A DNA stretch of 64,000 nucleotides from an uncultured Lachnospiraceae bacterium (lineage in GTDB: Bacteria; Bacillota; Clostridia; Lachnospirales; Lachnospiraceae). How positions within the stretch are numbered: position 1 is the first letter of the stretch; each line of letters starts with the position of its first letter. The DNA is taken from the NCBI GenBank assembly GCA_945919795.1, contig CAMEJJ010000004.1:1-64000 (forward strand). Direction: 5' to 3'. The notes under the pieces are model-generated. The model was not told where the DNA came from. It saw only the letters and a program-made list of their open reading frames with translations, and made no database searches. Positions 43,323 to 53,022 of this stretch are shown here, one piece after another. The translations under genes were made by a program, and so were the position numbers.

Positions 43323-45539
43323 TTAATCAACATTCATATTTGCTTCATCTTCCTCAGAATACCCGTTTTCCGTTTCATTTGTACCATCCGCACGAATGGA
43401 AAGACTGTCATCAACCAATGCTCCTACGCCGCCTAAATCCGATGTCGTAGGATCAATCGGCTCATAAGTTTCCGGATCCAGATATTCTCCGGTATTGGGA
43501 TCTATCGCATAACCGGTTGCCGCATCAATCTGTGCCTGAATGGAATCTGCCGGTTTAATGGGTTCTTCCTCTGTTTGTTCTTCCTCATCAGGTTCAATCA
43601 TAGTCGGATAGCCGGATAATACACCGAGCTGACGCAACTGCTCTTTTTCTTCTTCCGTAATTTCCTCGGTTCTGAAAATCTGCATATAAGGGAGAAGTTC
43701 CGTCATAATATTCTTACAGATTTCCTGTGCAAAGGTAGAGTGTGGCTGATGGTCCACATTGGGTCTGTCAATGACAACATATACAACCACCTGCGGATCA
43801 TCGACCGGTGCAAACCCGATAAACGAAACAACATAGTTCCCGGTTCCTCGAGGATACATCTCAGCGGTTCCTGTTTTTCCACCGATTAAATATCCGGCCG
43901 GAACAGCTGTTTTACCGGTACCGATATCACAGACGTTAAACAAATATCCTTTCATTCTATCGGATGTTGATTCGGATATGGTCTGTTTTAAAACACGGGG
44001 CGTGATTTTTTCTGCAACACTTCCATCCGCATTACGGATTTCTTTTACAACATGAGGCTGATAATAGTAACCACCATTCACTACCGAGCAAAATGCACTT
44101 GCCATCTGTATCATGGTAACATTATATCCCTGTCCGAATGTGGAAATTGCTAAATCCGCACTTCCCATATTATCCGGATCAAAAACGAGCGTATCCGTCC
44201 TAGCTTCTCCTGCCAGATCAATATTGGTTTTTAACCCAACATTAAAGTTGGATAAATACTCTGCCAAAGTACCACTGCCCATAGCAGAACCAATCTGCAT
44301 CAAAGCCACGTTGCAGGACTGTTCCAGTGCACCGGATAAAGTAAGTGTACCATGACCAATTCTTTTATGGCAGTGAATTTTATGTCCGCCGACTTCCAAC
44401 ACACCACCACAGTTATAGGATTCATTCCCTGTCAACACGCCTGCATCCAAACCGGCGGATATGGTCAGAGATTTTGCCGTAGATCCCGGTTCATAAGTAT
44501 CCGAGATACAGAAGTTTCTCCAAATCTGATTTAACGCATCATAACGTTCTTCCTCCGTCATTGCTACAATTTCTTCCTCTGTATACAATCCATTTTCACT
44601 TAAGGATCTCGGATTGTTTAAATCAAATACCGGATAACCGGCCATAGCAAGGACTTCTCCGTTATTGGGGTCCATAACAATGACACCGGTACTCTTACTT
44701 CCGAGTTCCCCCACACGGTATGCATTTTCTCCTTCGTGCTCGTGATTCCACTGTGCTACATATTTATCCACGATACTTTGTATATTGGCATCAAGCGTCG
44801 AAACAATGGTCTGTCCGTCCCTTGCCGGAATCGTCGTTCTTTCTACATCCAAATCGTCTGTCAGATAACCATATTCCCGGCCGTCCGTTCCGTTCAAAAT
44901 ACCGTTATAGTATTCTTCTAATCCAAAACTTCCGATATCCTTTCCAACCGTAAATCCTATGGTATCACACGCTAAGCTTCCATAAGGATAAACTCTCTTA
45001 TATTCACTTTCAAACCAGATTCCTTTGATATTCGGATACTCTGACGGATTGCTCTGCATTTCTACAAAATCAGCAATCTCTTCATATTCCAGCTTTTTAA
45101 ACAAAACATGATAACGGTCATCTTTGTTTGTCACAATGAAATTGCGTAATTCATTAATATCAACATCAAAACAGGCATCCAGCGCCGCAAGCGTCGGTTC
45201 CAAAGCCCCCTCCACACTATTGATAATGCTTGAATCCACTACTAAGTTATATACCTTTTCACTGTATGCTAACTTTGTGCCGTTGGTATCCAGAATGTCC
45301 CCTCTTTTATAAGGAAGCGTTGTACTGACATAATTTTGTTGGGACAAGATTTTCCTCTTATAGTTTTCGCCATTTTCCTTATTAATCATAAACAAACGGA
45401 CGCTCAAACCGACGAAAGCCAGTAAGACTATAAAAAATAGAAATACCAGCTTTTTTCTCATACTATATGTGAAATGTCTTACGTTCTCCGGCTCTCTCTG
45501 GGGAGAGAAAGAAAAAATTTCTTTTATACGTTCTATCAC
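43323..45539 (-). CDS. Class B penicillin-binding protein with acidic C-terminal extension
   Basis: 738 residues. Membrane helix near residues 29-52, then the dimerisation domain (PYKRGDILDTNGTKLAYSEK) and transpeptidase domain with STAK (in YEPGSTAKSL), SCN (in LEQSCNVAL) and KTGT (in IGGKTGTAEMYPRG), all canonical. After the fold, from about residue 625, there is an extension of over 100 residues rich in Glu and Asp (EPDEEEQTEEEPIKP) that contains TGEYLDPETYEPIDP; it looks unstructured and extracellular. Probable FtsI-type septal transpeptidase. It follows the ftsL-like gene by 12 bases. Confidence 0.9.
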   Translation of the reverse strand: MIERIKEIFSFSPQREPENVRHFTYSMRKKLVFLFFIVLLAFVGLSVRLFMINKENGENYKRKILSQQNYVSTTLPYKRGDILDTNGTKLAYSEKVYNLVVDSSIINSVEGALEPTLAALDACFDVDINELRNFIVTNKDDRYHVLFKKLEYEEIADFVEMQSNPSEYPNIKGIWFESEYKRVYPYGSLACDTIGFTVGKDIGSFGLEEYYNGILNGTDGREYGYLTDDLDVERTTIPARDGQTIVSTLDANIQSIVDKYVAQWNHEHEGENAYRVGELGSKSTGVIVMDPNNGEVLAMAGYPVFDLNNPRSLSENGLYTEEEIVAMTEEERYDALNQIWRNFCISDTYEPGSTAKSLTISAGLDAGVLTGNESYNCGGVLEVGGHKIHCHKRIGHGTLTLSGALEQSCNVALMQIGSAMGSGTLAEYLSNFNVGLKTNIDLAGEARTDTLVFDPDNMGSADLAISTFGQGYNVTMIQMASAFCSVVNGGYYYQPHVVKEIRNADGSVAEKITPRVLKQTISESTSDRMKGYLFNVCDIGTGKTAVPAGYLIGGKTGTAEMYPRGTGNYVVSFIGFAPVDDPQVVVYVVIDRPNVDHQPHSTFAQEICKNIMTELLPYMQIFRTEEITEEEKEQLRQLGVLSGYPTMIEPDEEEQTEEEPIKPADSIQAQIDAATGYAIDPNTGEYLDPETYEPIDPTTSDLGGVGALVDDSLSIRADGTNETENGYSEEDEANMNVD

Positions 45540-45551
45540 TTTTTACACCAC

Positions 45552-46046
45552 CTATGGCATCTGCGCATACTGTCTTACGTAATCGTCACCCTGTGTTTCA
45601 ATTGTTACAACCTGACCTTCTTGTGCATACTGCATACCAAGTTCATTGATAGCAACATCTTTTACATATGCAAGATCAACCGATGAAATAATCCGGCTGT
45701 ATTCTTCATCATTTGCCATTTTCATGGAATTCAACTGACTTTCTTTTCTTGCAATAGATTCCTTTAATGCTTTGTTTTGTGACTGGATATTAATATAATT
45801 TACCAGAATTACGGATGACAATACAAGTGCTGCCATTAAAAAAACAACATATCCGAAATTCATATGTACATGTCTTTCTCTGACTCTCCGCTGAACATCC
45901 GGATTCTCAATCGGTGTGGGAGCCTTATGGATTTCTTTTCTTACATCAATTTTTCTGGCTGTATTACCGTCAATATAGTATTCACCGTATCCGCCGCTTC
46001 TTGTATATTTACTTCTGCTTGTGTAATTTCTTGTGTTCTTGCTCAT
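45552..46046 (-). CDS. FtsL/DivIC-like division protein
   Basis: 164 residues, bitopic. A basic, Tyr- and Ser-rich cytoplasmic tail of about 60 residues (MSKNTRNYTSRSKYTRSGGY), one membrane helix near 64-84 and an extracytoplasmic coiled coil (NKALKESIARKESQLNSMK) ending in the conserved LGMQYAQEGQVVTIE. Gene position (after rsmH, before the PBPs) is that of ftsL. The primary sequence of this family is weakly conserved, so naming rests on layout and context. Confidence 0.8.
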   Translation of the reverse strand: MSKNTRNYTSRSKYTRSGGYGEYYIDGNTARKIDVRKEIHKAPTPIENPDVQRRVRERHVHMNFGYVVFLMAALVLSSVILVNYINIQSQNKALKESIARKESQLNSMKMANDEEYSRIISSVDLAYVKDVAINELGMQYAQEGQVVTIETQGDDYVRQYAQMP

Positions 46047-46174
46047 CCTTGATCATTCCTTTTATTTTTTTGTCTTATTCTCTTTTTCAGCTTATTTTTT
46101 ACTTATTCGCTTTCCTTGGTACTTTTAAAATGTTTTCTGTTGTACTTCTTAAATCCTTTTTCAAAGTACATTTA

Positions 46175-47110
46175 TTAAACTCTTTCAAAAATACGTAGCT
46201 TTGCACTTTTAGACCTGCTGTTATCTGCCAGTTCTTCCTCGGAAGGCAAAATAGGTTTTCGGGTTATCACTTTACCCAAAGAAACCTGATTACATGTACA
46301 GACCGGAAATCCCGGTGGGCATGTACAGGGATTTTCCTGTTTCTTAAAAATGGATTTTACAATTCGGTCTTCTAAGGAGTGAAATGTTATGATACAAATC
46401 CGTCCACCCGGGTTCAAAAACCGGATCATTTCTTCCAGTGAATTTTTCAAAACATCCAACTCTCTATTGCATTCAATACGGATAGCCTGAAATGTTCTCT
46501 TGCTCGGGTGTCCGCCTTCTGCTCTCATCTTTGCAGGGATTGCAGCTTTAATGATGTCGTTTAACTCATAGGTTGTTTCAATTTCTTTTTCTTGCCTTGC
46601 CTGCACAATATGCTTTGCAATGTTGTTGGCAAATTTATCTTCTCCATAATCCCGGATAATCCGAGCCAGATCCGCCTGCGAGTATTCGTTTACAATTTCT
46701 TTCGCAGACAGTGGCTGTCTTAAATCCATCCGCATATCCAGTGCGGTGTCATATTTATACGAAAAACCTCTTTCAACGGTGTCCAGTTGATAAGAAGAAA
46801 CTCCTAAATCAAGGACAATTCCGTCTACTCCTTTGATACCTTTTTCCTTTAAATCACTTACGGCATTTTCGTAATTGTCGCGGATGATTGTGACACGACT
46901 TTCGAATTCACTCAATCTTTCGCCTGCGGCACGAATTGCCGCTTCATCCTGATCGATACCAAACAAATGACCATCACCGGAAAGTCTTTTTACGATTTCG
47001 TAAGAATGTCCTCCACCGCCAAGGGTCCCGTCCACATAAACCCCATCCGGTTTTACATGCAATCCTTCAATTGTCTCATCCAGCAAAACGGATTTATGTG
47101 AAAAGTTCAT
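46175..47110 (-). CDS. rsmH: 16S rRNA (cytosine-1402-N4)-methyltransferase RsmH
   Basis: 311 residues. [13 protein letters not shown], the SAM motif [30 protein letters not shown] and [14 protein letters not shown] identify MraW/RsmH. It methylates C1402 in the ribosomal P site region. A pair [14 protein letters not shown] near the C-terminus is common in Firmicute members. It follows mraZ in the cluster, with a 90-base gap containing a 15-base direct repeat. Confidence 0.97.
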   Translation of the reverse strand: MNFSHKSVLLDETIEGLHVKPDGVYVDGTLGGGGHSYEIVKRLSGDGHLFGIDQDEAAIRAAGERLSEFESRVTIIRDNYENAVSDLKEKGIKGVDGIVLDLGVSSYQLDTVERGFSYKYDTALDMRMDLRQPLSAKEIVNEYSQADLARIIRDYGEDKFANNIAKHIVQARQEKEIETTYELNDIIKAAIPAKMRAEGGHPSKRTFQAIRIECNRELDVLKNSLEEMIRFLNPGGRICIITFHSLEDRIVKSIFKKQENPCTCPPGFPVCTCNQVSLGKVITRKPILPSEEELADNSRSKSAKLRIFERV

Positions 47111-47165
47111 AACAACCTGCCTTTATACATCCTAGACCCAGTCTTTTTAATAGACTTACTTTTCG

Positions 47166-47195
47166 CTTTTCATAATCTCTCTTTTCATAATTTCT
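47166..47195. repeat. Two 15-base tandem units between rsmH and mraZ
   Basis: CTTTTCATAATCTCT (47166-47180) is followed directly by CTTTTCATAATTTCT (47181-47195), one mismatch. Another intergenic micro-duplication. Confidence 0.8.
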
Positions 47196-47199
47196 CTTT

Positions 47200-47631
47200 T
47201 TAGAAAGAAATACCGATGTTTGAAAGCTCTTCTGCAATATCATTGATATCATCAAATGAAGTAACATCATCCCATTTGGATTTATCCCAAATTTCTATAT
47301 GTCCGCCGACACCGGCAAAAACAACTTCTTTTTCCAATCCGGCATATTCTCTCAATGTGGGAGGCACCAGCATTCTGCCCTGCTTGTCCGGCTCCATTTC
47401 CTGTGCTCCGGAAATAAAAAATCTCTTTATCTTACGAACCTTGGCTTCTAAATCAGACTTTTCATTCAGCTTGTCCATAAAGGATTCGAATTCGTATTTT
47501 TCAAACACAAAAAGGCACCCTTCCAAACCCTTGGTAACCACAAACTCATCGCCGAGCATATCACGGAATTTAGAAGGGATGATCAATCTGCCCTTGGCAT
47601 CTATGGAATGGTTATATTCGCCCATGAACAT
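47200..47631 (-). CDS. mraZ: MraZ, regulator of the division and cell wall cluster
   Basis: 143 residues, two AbrB-like SpoVT halves: FMGEYNHSIDAKGRLIIPSK and AQEMEPDKQGRMLVPPTLRE, each with the D-x-K/Q-GR core. MraZ forms a ring that binds repeats in its own promoter and controls the operon. It is the first gene of the division cluster; its promoter and candidate operators are at 47651-47748. The ATG at 47631 has GGTGATC upstream. Confidence 0.97.
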   Translation of the reverse strand: MFMGEYNHSIDAKGRLIIPSKFRDMLGDEFVVTKGLEGCLFVFEKYEFESFMDKLNEKSDLEAKVRKIKRFFISGAQEMEPDKQGRMLVPPTLREYAGLEKEVVFAGVGGHIEIWDKSKWDDVTSFDDINDIAEELSNIGISF

Positions 47632-47650
47632 AGTCGATCACCGCCAATCT

Positions 47651-47748
47651 GTATCACTTCGTATCACTTTTTTGGGTTTTCGTGGCATTTTCCACCACTT
47701 TCTCCCACTTACAATACTAATAATAGAACAGATTAACCATTTTGACAA
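47651..47748 (-). promoter_or_regulatory. mraZ promoter and candidate MraZ-binding repeats
   Basis: Minus strand: TTGTCA (47748-47743), 17 bases, TATTAT (47725-47720) form a good promoter. Just downstream come direct repeats AAGTGGGAG, AAAGTGGTGG and then AAAGTGATAC, GAAGTGATAC (47710-47651), resembling the TGGG/AAAGTG-type repeats that MraZ binds. Placed between the start site and the gene, they fit autoregulation. Confidence 0.65.
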
Positions 47749-47915
47749 GCGAATTCCTTGGATTTTCTTTTGGAAAATAATGGCGAAGTACTTGTTTTTT
47801 AGAATGTTTTCTCATATCATCACAATATATTGTGTTTGTTTTTCATACAAATCGCACATATTGTGTCACATATCTTTTTGCACAAAATGCCTTTCTTTTT
47901 TTCTGTAAAATTGCA

Positions 47916-47950
47916 CAAAAAAAGAGCAACGTTTACACATCACTCTTTTT
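47916..47950 (-). terminator. Terminator downstream of lgt
   Basis: Minus strand: AAAAAGAG, a loop of 16 bases, CTCTTTTTTT. It lies about 30 bases past the lgt stop codon. The rest of the 350-base gap between mraZ and lgt (47632-47981) holds the mraZ promoter and A+T-rich DNA; no gene seen. Confidence 0.75.
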
Positions 47951-47981
47951 ATCACTTTATAAAATTGTCAATTTGCTATTT

Positions 47982-48875
47982 TTATGATTTTTCCTCCACT
48001 TTGCTCCCCACAGCATCCTTTTTCTTCTTTGAAACTGAAAGATGCATGATGATAGCAGCTATTACTGAGGAAACAAAGAGGAAAAGCCCCAGCATCTGCG
48101 ATACTGCAATACCGGTATTTCCAATCTGTAACTGGTCTGTCCGAAGTCCTTCCACAAAAAAGCGGATAAGCCCATAACCTCCCAGATACCACAATGTCAT
48201 TTCTCCATTGAAACGCTTATGTTTTCGATATAAAAACATCACAATCAAGAGACCGAGATTGAGCATGCTTTCATAAAGAAATGTGGGATGAACCTGAATA
48301 TAATTGGTGCCTTCCACAATGTGCGCCGCAATGTCTGCCGAAATATCACTCTGACGAACTGCTTCAATCGGTAGTCTCATGGCAAACAGGCCATCCGAAT
48401 AGCCTCCAAACGCTTCCCGGTTCATAAAGTTTCCCCACCGGCCGATAATCTGACCGGTCAGAAGTCCGAAGACTGCTGCATCCGTAGCATCTAAGAAAGC
48501 AACTTTTTTTATTTTACAAAATACAAACATCGTCAGAAAACCGGCAATTACCGCTCCGTATATAGCCATGCCACCATGTCTGGTGTTAAAAATTTCTTTG
48601 ATGTTTCCACTATACATATCCCATGAAAAAATCACATAATATGCTCTGGCTCCGATAACCGAAAAGATAATAGCCGGTATGCTGAAGTCCCACCAGAAAT
48701 CTTTGGGATGCCCTAATCTGTCACCTTCTTTGGAGGCAAAAGTAAAACCAAGTATTACGCCAACCGCTATAATCATTCCATAAAATGCAATCGGAAACCC
48801 AAAGATGCTAATGGTCTTTGGAACATTTGTCAAATAGATTCCCAGATTTGGGAAAGCGATATCTGTTGACTGCAT
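47982..48875 (-). CDS. lgt: Prolipoprotein diacylglyceryl transferase
   Basis: Transfers diacylglycerol to the lipobox Cys of prelipoproteins. 297 residues with seven membrane helices. GARAYYVIFSWDMY, RHGGMAIYGAVIAG (conserved HGG), GQIIGRWGNFMNREAFGG (Lgt signature) and HPTFLYESMLNL are all present. The C-terminal tail is basic (SVSKKKKDAVGSK). The ATG at 48875 has AAAGAGG upstream. It appears to be a single-gene unit with its own terminator. Confidence 0.97.
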   Translation of the reverse strand: MQSTDIAFPNLGIYLTNVPKTISIFGFPIAFYGMIIAVGVILGFTFASKEGDRLGHPKDFWWDFSIPAIIFSVIGARAYYVIFSWDMYSGNIKEIFNTRHGGMAIYGAVIAGFLTMFVFCKIKKVAFLDATDAAVFGLLTGQIIGRWGNFMNREAFGGYSDGLFAMRLPIEAVRQSDISADIAAHIVEGTNYIQVHPTFLYESMLNLGLLIVMFLYRKHKRFNGEMTLWYLGGYGLIRFFVEGLRTDQLQIGNTGIAVSQMLGLFLFVSSVIAAIIMHLSVSKKKKDAVGSKVEEKS

Positions 48876-48965
48876 AAAAAACCTCTTTTCCTAGTTTCAT
48901 AATCAAACACGTTTTCTATTCTGCTTTTGTATCATACATTATCACTTTTTATATTATGTAATACA

Positions 48966-50066
48966 TTATACATTAAATCGGAACAAAATCACATCTCCGT
49001 CTTTTACGATATATTCTTTTCCTTCCATACCAACCAGACCTTTTTCTCTTGCAGCGGCAAGCGAACCAAGGTCTAATAAGTCCTGATAATTAACCACTTC
49101 TGCCTTGATAAAACCGCGTTCAAAATCCGTATGAATTTTTCCTGCTGCCTGCGGCGCCTTCGTACCTTCTTTAATCGTCCATGCTCTACACTCGTCTTCT
49201 CCTGCGGTTAAGAAACTGATTAAGCCAAGCAGCTTATAGCTTGCTGCAACAAGCTTATCCAATCCCGAAGAAGTCACTCCCAGATCATCCAGATACTCTT
49301 TTTTCTCTTCTTCTGTAAGCTCTGATAATTCCTGCTCAATCTGCGCACAGATAACAAATACTTCCGCACCTTCCTCTGCTGCCATGGCGCGAACCTTTGC
49401 AACATGAGGATTGTTAGCCGCATCATCGGCAAGTTCATCTTCCGCAACATTTGCCGCAAAAATGGTAGGTTTTGCCGTCAAAAGATTATAAGAAGCAAAC
49501 CAAGCCTGAGAATCCTCATCTTCCGGTACTTCGAAAGTACGTGCCATCTGGTTATCTTCCAGATGCGCTTTGATTGCTTCAATCAGCTCTACTTCTTTTG
49601 CCAATTTCTTATCCATACGAGCCTGTTTTGCAACCTTTGCATGACGTCTCTCCAAAATCTCTAAATCAGAGAAAATCAATTCCAGATTAATAGTTTCAAT
49701 ATCACGTGCCGGGTCAATATTTCCGTCGACATGAATAATATTGGTATCCTCAAAACAACGGACAACATGTACAATTGCATCAACCTCACGAATATTTGCA
49801 AGGAACTGATTGCCCAGACCTTCTCCTTTCGAAGCGCCCTTAACAAGTCCTGCGATATCCACAAATTCAATCACAGCCGGGGTAACCTTCTTGGTTTTAT
49901 ACAATTCTCCAAGTTTTTCTATTCTCTGATCCGGCACCGATACGATACCCACATTGGGATCAATGGTAGCGAATGGATAGTTGGCTGACAACGCACCAGC
50001 CTTTGTCAACGAATTGAATAATGTACTTTTTCCGACATTGGGAAGACCGACTATGCCTAGTTTCAT
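48966..50066 (-). CDS. ychF: Ribosome-associated ATPase YchF
   Basis: Obg-family P-loop protein that prefers ATP. 366 residues: GLPNVGKSTLFNSLT (G1), the G3 motif VDIAGLVKGAS, a helical insertion at about 130-200, and a C-terminal TGS domain (TIKEGTKAPQAAGKIHTDFE). Full length. It is implicated in translation and oxidative stress responses in other bacteria. Monocistronic in appearance. Confidence 0.96.
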   Translation of the reverse strand: MKLGIVGLPNVGKSTLFNSLTKAGALSANYPFATIDPNVGIVSVPDQRIEKLGELYKTKKVTPAVIEFVDIAGLVKGASKGEGLGNQFLANIREVDAIVHVVRCFEDTNIIHVDGNIDPARDIETINLELIFSDLEILERRHAKVAKQARMDKKLAKEVELIEAIKAHLEDNQMARTFEVPEDEDSQAWFASYNLLTAKPTIFAANVAEDELADDAANNPHVAKVRAMAAEEGAEVFVICAQIEQELSELTEEEKKEYLDDLGVTSSGLDKLVAASYKLLGLISFLTAGEDECRAWTIKEGTKAPQAAGKIHTDFERGFIKAEVVNYQDLLDLGSLAAAREKGLVGMEGKEYIVKDGDVILFRFNV

Positions 50067-50274
50067 AATTACAAATACCTATCCGAAAGCGCTCTATTTT
50101 CAAGCACTTTCGCCTTTCTCTATATTTTATACTACACAATTTACCACATATTTTTCAGAACTTTTTTGTTTCTTTCAATCTCTTTTACCTTTTCATCATA
50201 GAATGCTTTATACAGCAACACATAGTGTACCACATCAGAGCCAAAATGTACATTTCTTTCTTACGCAAAAACTC

Positions 50275-51474
50275 TTATTCTACATTCAATAGCCACTCCA
50301 CAATGTCATTTACTTCAATTCCCTCATATGTGTACTTCATATGCTTTGTTCTTGCAATAATCATTTTTGGATAGGCATCCCTGATCTGTAATAGTGGTGA
50401 ATACTCTCTCTCAAAAGTTTCTTGATTAGAAATATTATCGCTAACTTGAATATAGATTTTCTCACTGCCACGCTGAGCGACAAAATCTATTTCCTTTTGA
50501 TAAAGCTTTCCTACATAAACCTCATAGCCTCTACGCAAAAGTTCCACACATACGATATTTTCATACACCCGTCCATAGTCCATATTTCGACTGCCTAATA
50601 CAGCATAGCGCATTCCTGTATCACACATATAAAACTTATCCGAGGTTTCTAAATACTTCTTACCCCTTATATCATATCTCTTGATATCGTAGAATACAAA
50701 TGCTGTGCACAAATACTTAATATATTTTCCTATTGTTACATGATTTGTAGCCACCTCATTTGCCTTCAAAATATCACTCACTCTGTTCGGTGATGTCAAA
50801 TTACTAATATTATCCATCAAAAATTCGCTCAATTGCCGAAGCACTTGTGTATCCGACAAATTGTACTTTTGCACCAAATCTCTATTCACAATTGTCTCGT
50901 ATACTTCTTTGATGTATGTGGCTTTGTCCAAATCAGTATTATATGCGTAGGAGCCGGCTAAACCACCTTTTATAATATATTCGTCAAACAATTTGTCTTT
51001 ATCATTTTCTTCACTATAATACTCACAGTATTCTTTAAAACTAAATGGAAACATATGAATTTCAATATATCTTCCGGTAAAGAGAGTTGCTAAATCAGCA
51101 CTGAGTAAGAATGCATTCGATCCGGTTACATATATATCATATTTATTTTTTGAATATAAACTATTGATTGCCAATTCAAACTTTGGACATAGCTGCACTT
51201 CATCAACAAACAAATAATTTTTCTTATCTTTGTCATATCTTTCTTCCACATACTTATGCAAAGCATGGTATTCCTTTATTTCTTCAAAATCCAAATCCAT
51301 ATAATCTATAAAAATAATATTTACATCTTCGAAATTTTCTTTTAAATAATCAATATATACCTGCATCAGATTTGACTTTCCACAACGTCTAATACCGGTA
51401 ATAATTTTTATATCAGGAGTATCTTTTAATGCTTTGATTCTTTCTAAATATCTTTCTCTAATAATTGTTTTCAT
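50275..51474 (-). CDS. AAA ATPase with DUF4143-type C-terminus
   Basis: 399 residues. Walker A in KIITGIRRCGKSNLMQVY (about 24-41), Walker B YLFVDEVQLCP near 88, sensor VTGSNAFLLS, then the arginine-containing TGRYIEIHMFPFSF segment; the C-terminal half is winged-helix plus a restriction-like fold (YENIVCVELLRRGYEVYVG, DFVAQRGSEKIYIQVS). It is intact and longer homologues are usually of this size. These ATPases are frequent in anaerobes, often scattered and mobile; no function is established. It is not linked to its neighbours. Confidence 0.85.
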   Translation of the reverse strand: MKTIIRERYLERIKALKDTPDIKIITGIRRCGKSNLMQVYIDYLKENFEDVNIIFIDYMDLDFEEIKEYHALHKYVEERYDKDKKNYLFVDEVQLCPKFELAINSLYSKNKYDIYVTGSNAFLLSADLATLFTGRYIEIHMFPFSFKEYCEYYSEENDKDKLFDEYIIKGGLAGSYAYNTDLDKATYIKEVYETIVNRDLVQKYNLSDTQVLRQLSEFLMDNISNLTSPNRVSDILKANEVATNHVTIGKYIKYLCTAFVFYDIKRYDIRGKKYLETSDKFYMCDTGMRYAVLGSRNMDYGRVYENIVCVELLRRGYEVYVGKLYQKEIDFVAQRGSEKIYIQVSDNISNQETFEREYSPLLQIRDAYPKMIIARTKHMKYTYEGIEVNDIVEWLLNVE

Positions 51475-51575
51475 CCGCTCTTCACTTTCGAAACTTTATT
51501 TTTTTTACAGTTTTGAAACTGATTATATTATATCACTATATATAAACACTATTCAATAGATCACTTGCGAAACTC

Positions 51576-51606
51576 AAAAAGAGCACCCACACTAAAGCAG
51601 ATGCTC
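51576..51606 (-). terminator. Terminator of the PadR/SEDS unit
   Basis: Minus strand: GAGCATCTGC, a TTTAGT loop, GTGGGTGCTC, then TTTTTG. Its sequence is strikingly like the hairpin of the holin-like toxin locus at 3684-3706 (GCACCCAC, AAAG and GATGCTC in common on the plus strand). Confidence 0.75.
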
Positions 51607-51645
51607 TCGAGACAAAAAATCAAAACAATACCGTTACTTTGAAAA

Positions 51646-53007
51646 TCAGATACGCAATTCTTTTTTCACAATAACCTTGTCTGCAACATTTACAGGATAA
51701 ACATCTTTGTACCTGTATATGCTCATAACAATTCCAACCAATGCGTAACAAAGAATAATATTGCTTCCTCCTAAAGAAAAGAATGGCAGGAATGATGCAG
51801 CAGGAGGCAACACACCAACAGCTCCAAGTATATTAATCAAAGTATTTAGCAAAAATATCATTCCACATCCAAATCCCATCATCATTCCAAGCTCATTTTT
51901 CTGCTTTGCGGATGCGCCAAATATCAACATAACAAACACTGCTAATATCGAAATAATAACTATACCGAGAATACTTCCATAACTATTTAGTATATACGAA
52001 AAAATATAATCACTATTAAAATTCGGAAGACTGCCTACAACATCATTTCCGCTATTTCCAACCAATGGGATATCATCACAAAAAGCTCTAAGAATTGATG
52101 TCATATAATAACCATCTCCATCTGCCAACAAAAAAGCCCGTATCCTTGCTTCCTGATATTCAGCCATCATATGAAACGAATACATAACATATAATATGCC
52201 GATTGGAAGCAGCAAAAACAACGACCACAAACATACAAGCGTTCTTTTTACCGGAAGTTTGAACCATCCCTTTAAAAGTGATGCCGAAAGCAACACGTTC
52301 ATACTGATTAGCATAATCCCGGTCACAACAATATTCGGCATTCTGAATGTAATGAAGACAGGAATTATCATCCAGATGACAGCTTTTAAAAAATCGAACT
52401 TTCCACCATCTCTATATTTATATAAAATGGCTCCATAAACAGGAACATAAAACATCATTAACGCTGTTGCAGAAAAATGAAACATTCCCAAATCAATTGT
52501 ATAATGCGCACCATTTACCGTTCTTCCAAAGAAACCTGCCAAGTACATAATTCCGGAAAGAATAATGAAAGTTCCAATCAACTTTGAATACTTTGCAATC
52601 GTTGTGAAATCAATAAAATATATTGCCAGCATTATCATAAAGCCGGAAATAACAGATGAAACAAATCCCGCCAAAGATAATCGATATGTATCATTTATTT
52701 GTGTTTCAGAATCTACTTTCCCAAGAATGGAATATTGAATAACAATTCCCAATATACTAAGAATTCCTACAATAAAAAGTATTCTCCATGATATCTTTGG
52801 TCTGTGTATCTTATCCATGGAAATTCCAACTTCAACAGGATCTCCCATATCCATGACTGCACTTTTTTCAGCTTCTTCTTCTGTCATTCCATTCAATTTA
52901 TTAAAGTCTATCTGCTCCTCAATATGGTCTTTGATTTCATTTGCAATATAAGGTCTGGCTTTTTTACATCTGATTTGAGATATCAGTTTTTCAATATACT
53001 CTTCCAT
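51646..53007 (-). CDS. SEDS (FtsW/RodA/SpoVE) protein with N-terminal permease-prefix domain
   Basis: 453 residues from the ATG at 53007 (GGAGGTG upstream). Residues 1-70 form a soluble helical domain, MEEYIEKLISQIRCKKARPY with DHIEEQIDFNKLNGMTEEEA and MGDPVEVG, as in HAAS/permease-prefix domains next to PadR genes. About ten membrane helices follow, ending with SEDS features: LPNFNSDYIFSYILNSYG (Asp at the place of the catalytic residue) and FLPFFSLGGSNIILCYALV. It may thus be an active lipid II polymerase under PadR control rather than a housekeeping FtsW. The PadR gene overlaps it closely (15-base gap). Confidence 0.75.
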   Translation of the reverse strand: MEEYIEKLISQIRCKKARPYIANEIKDHIEEQIDFNKLNGMTEEEAEKSAVMDMGDPVEVGISMDKIHRPKISWRILFIVGILSILGIVIQYSILGKVDSETQINDTYRLSLAGFVSSVISGFMIMLAIYFIDFTTIAKYSKLIGTFIILSGIMYLAGFFGRTVNGAHYTIDLGMFHFSATALMMFYVPVYGAILYKYRDGGKFDFLKAVIWMIIPVFITFRMPNIVVTGIMLISMNVLLSASLLKGWFKLPVKRTLVCLWSLFLLLPIGILYVMYSFHMMAEYQEARIRAFLLADGDGYYMTSILRAFCDDIPLVGNSGNDVVGSLPNFNSDYIFSYILNSYGSILGIVIISILAVFVMLIFGASAKQKNELGMMMGFGCGMIFLLNTLINILGAVGVLPPAASFLPFFSLGGSNIILCYALVGIVMSIYRYKDVYPVNVADKVIVKKELRI

Positions 53008-53022
53008 TCTCACACCTCCATT

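Noticed and set aside
47216-47908. 230-codon plus-strand frame covering mraZ and its promoter
   Set aside because: It is antisense to mraZ and runs through A+T-rich promoter DNA with Phe/Ser-rich translation.
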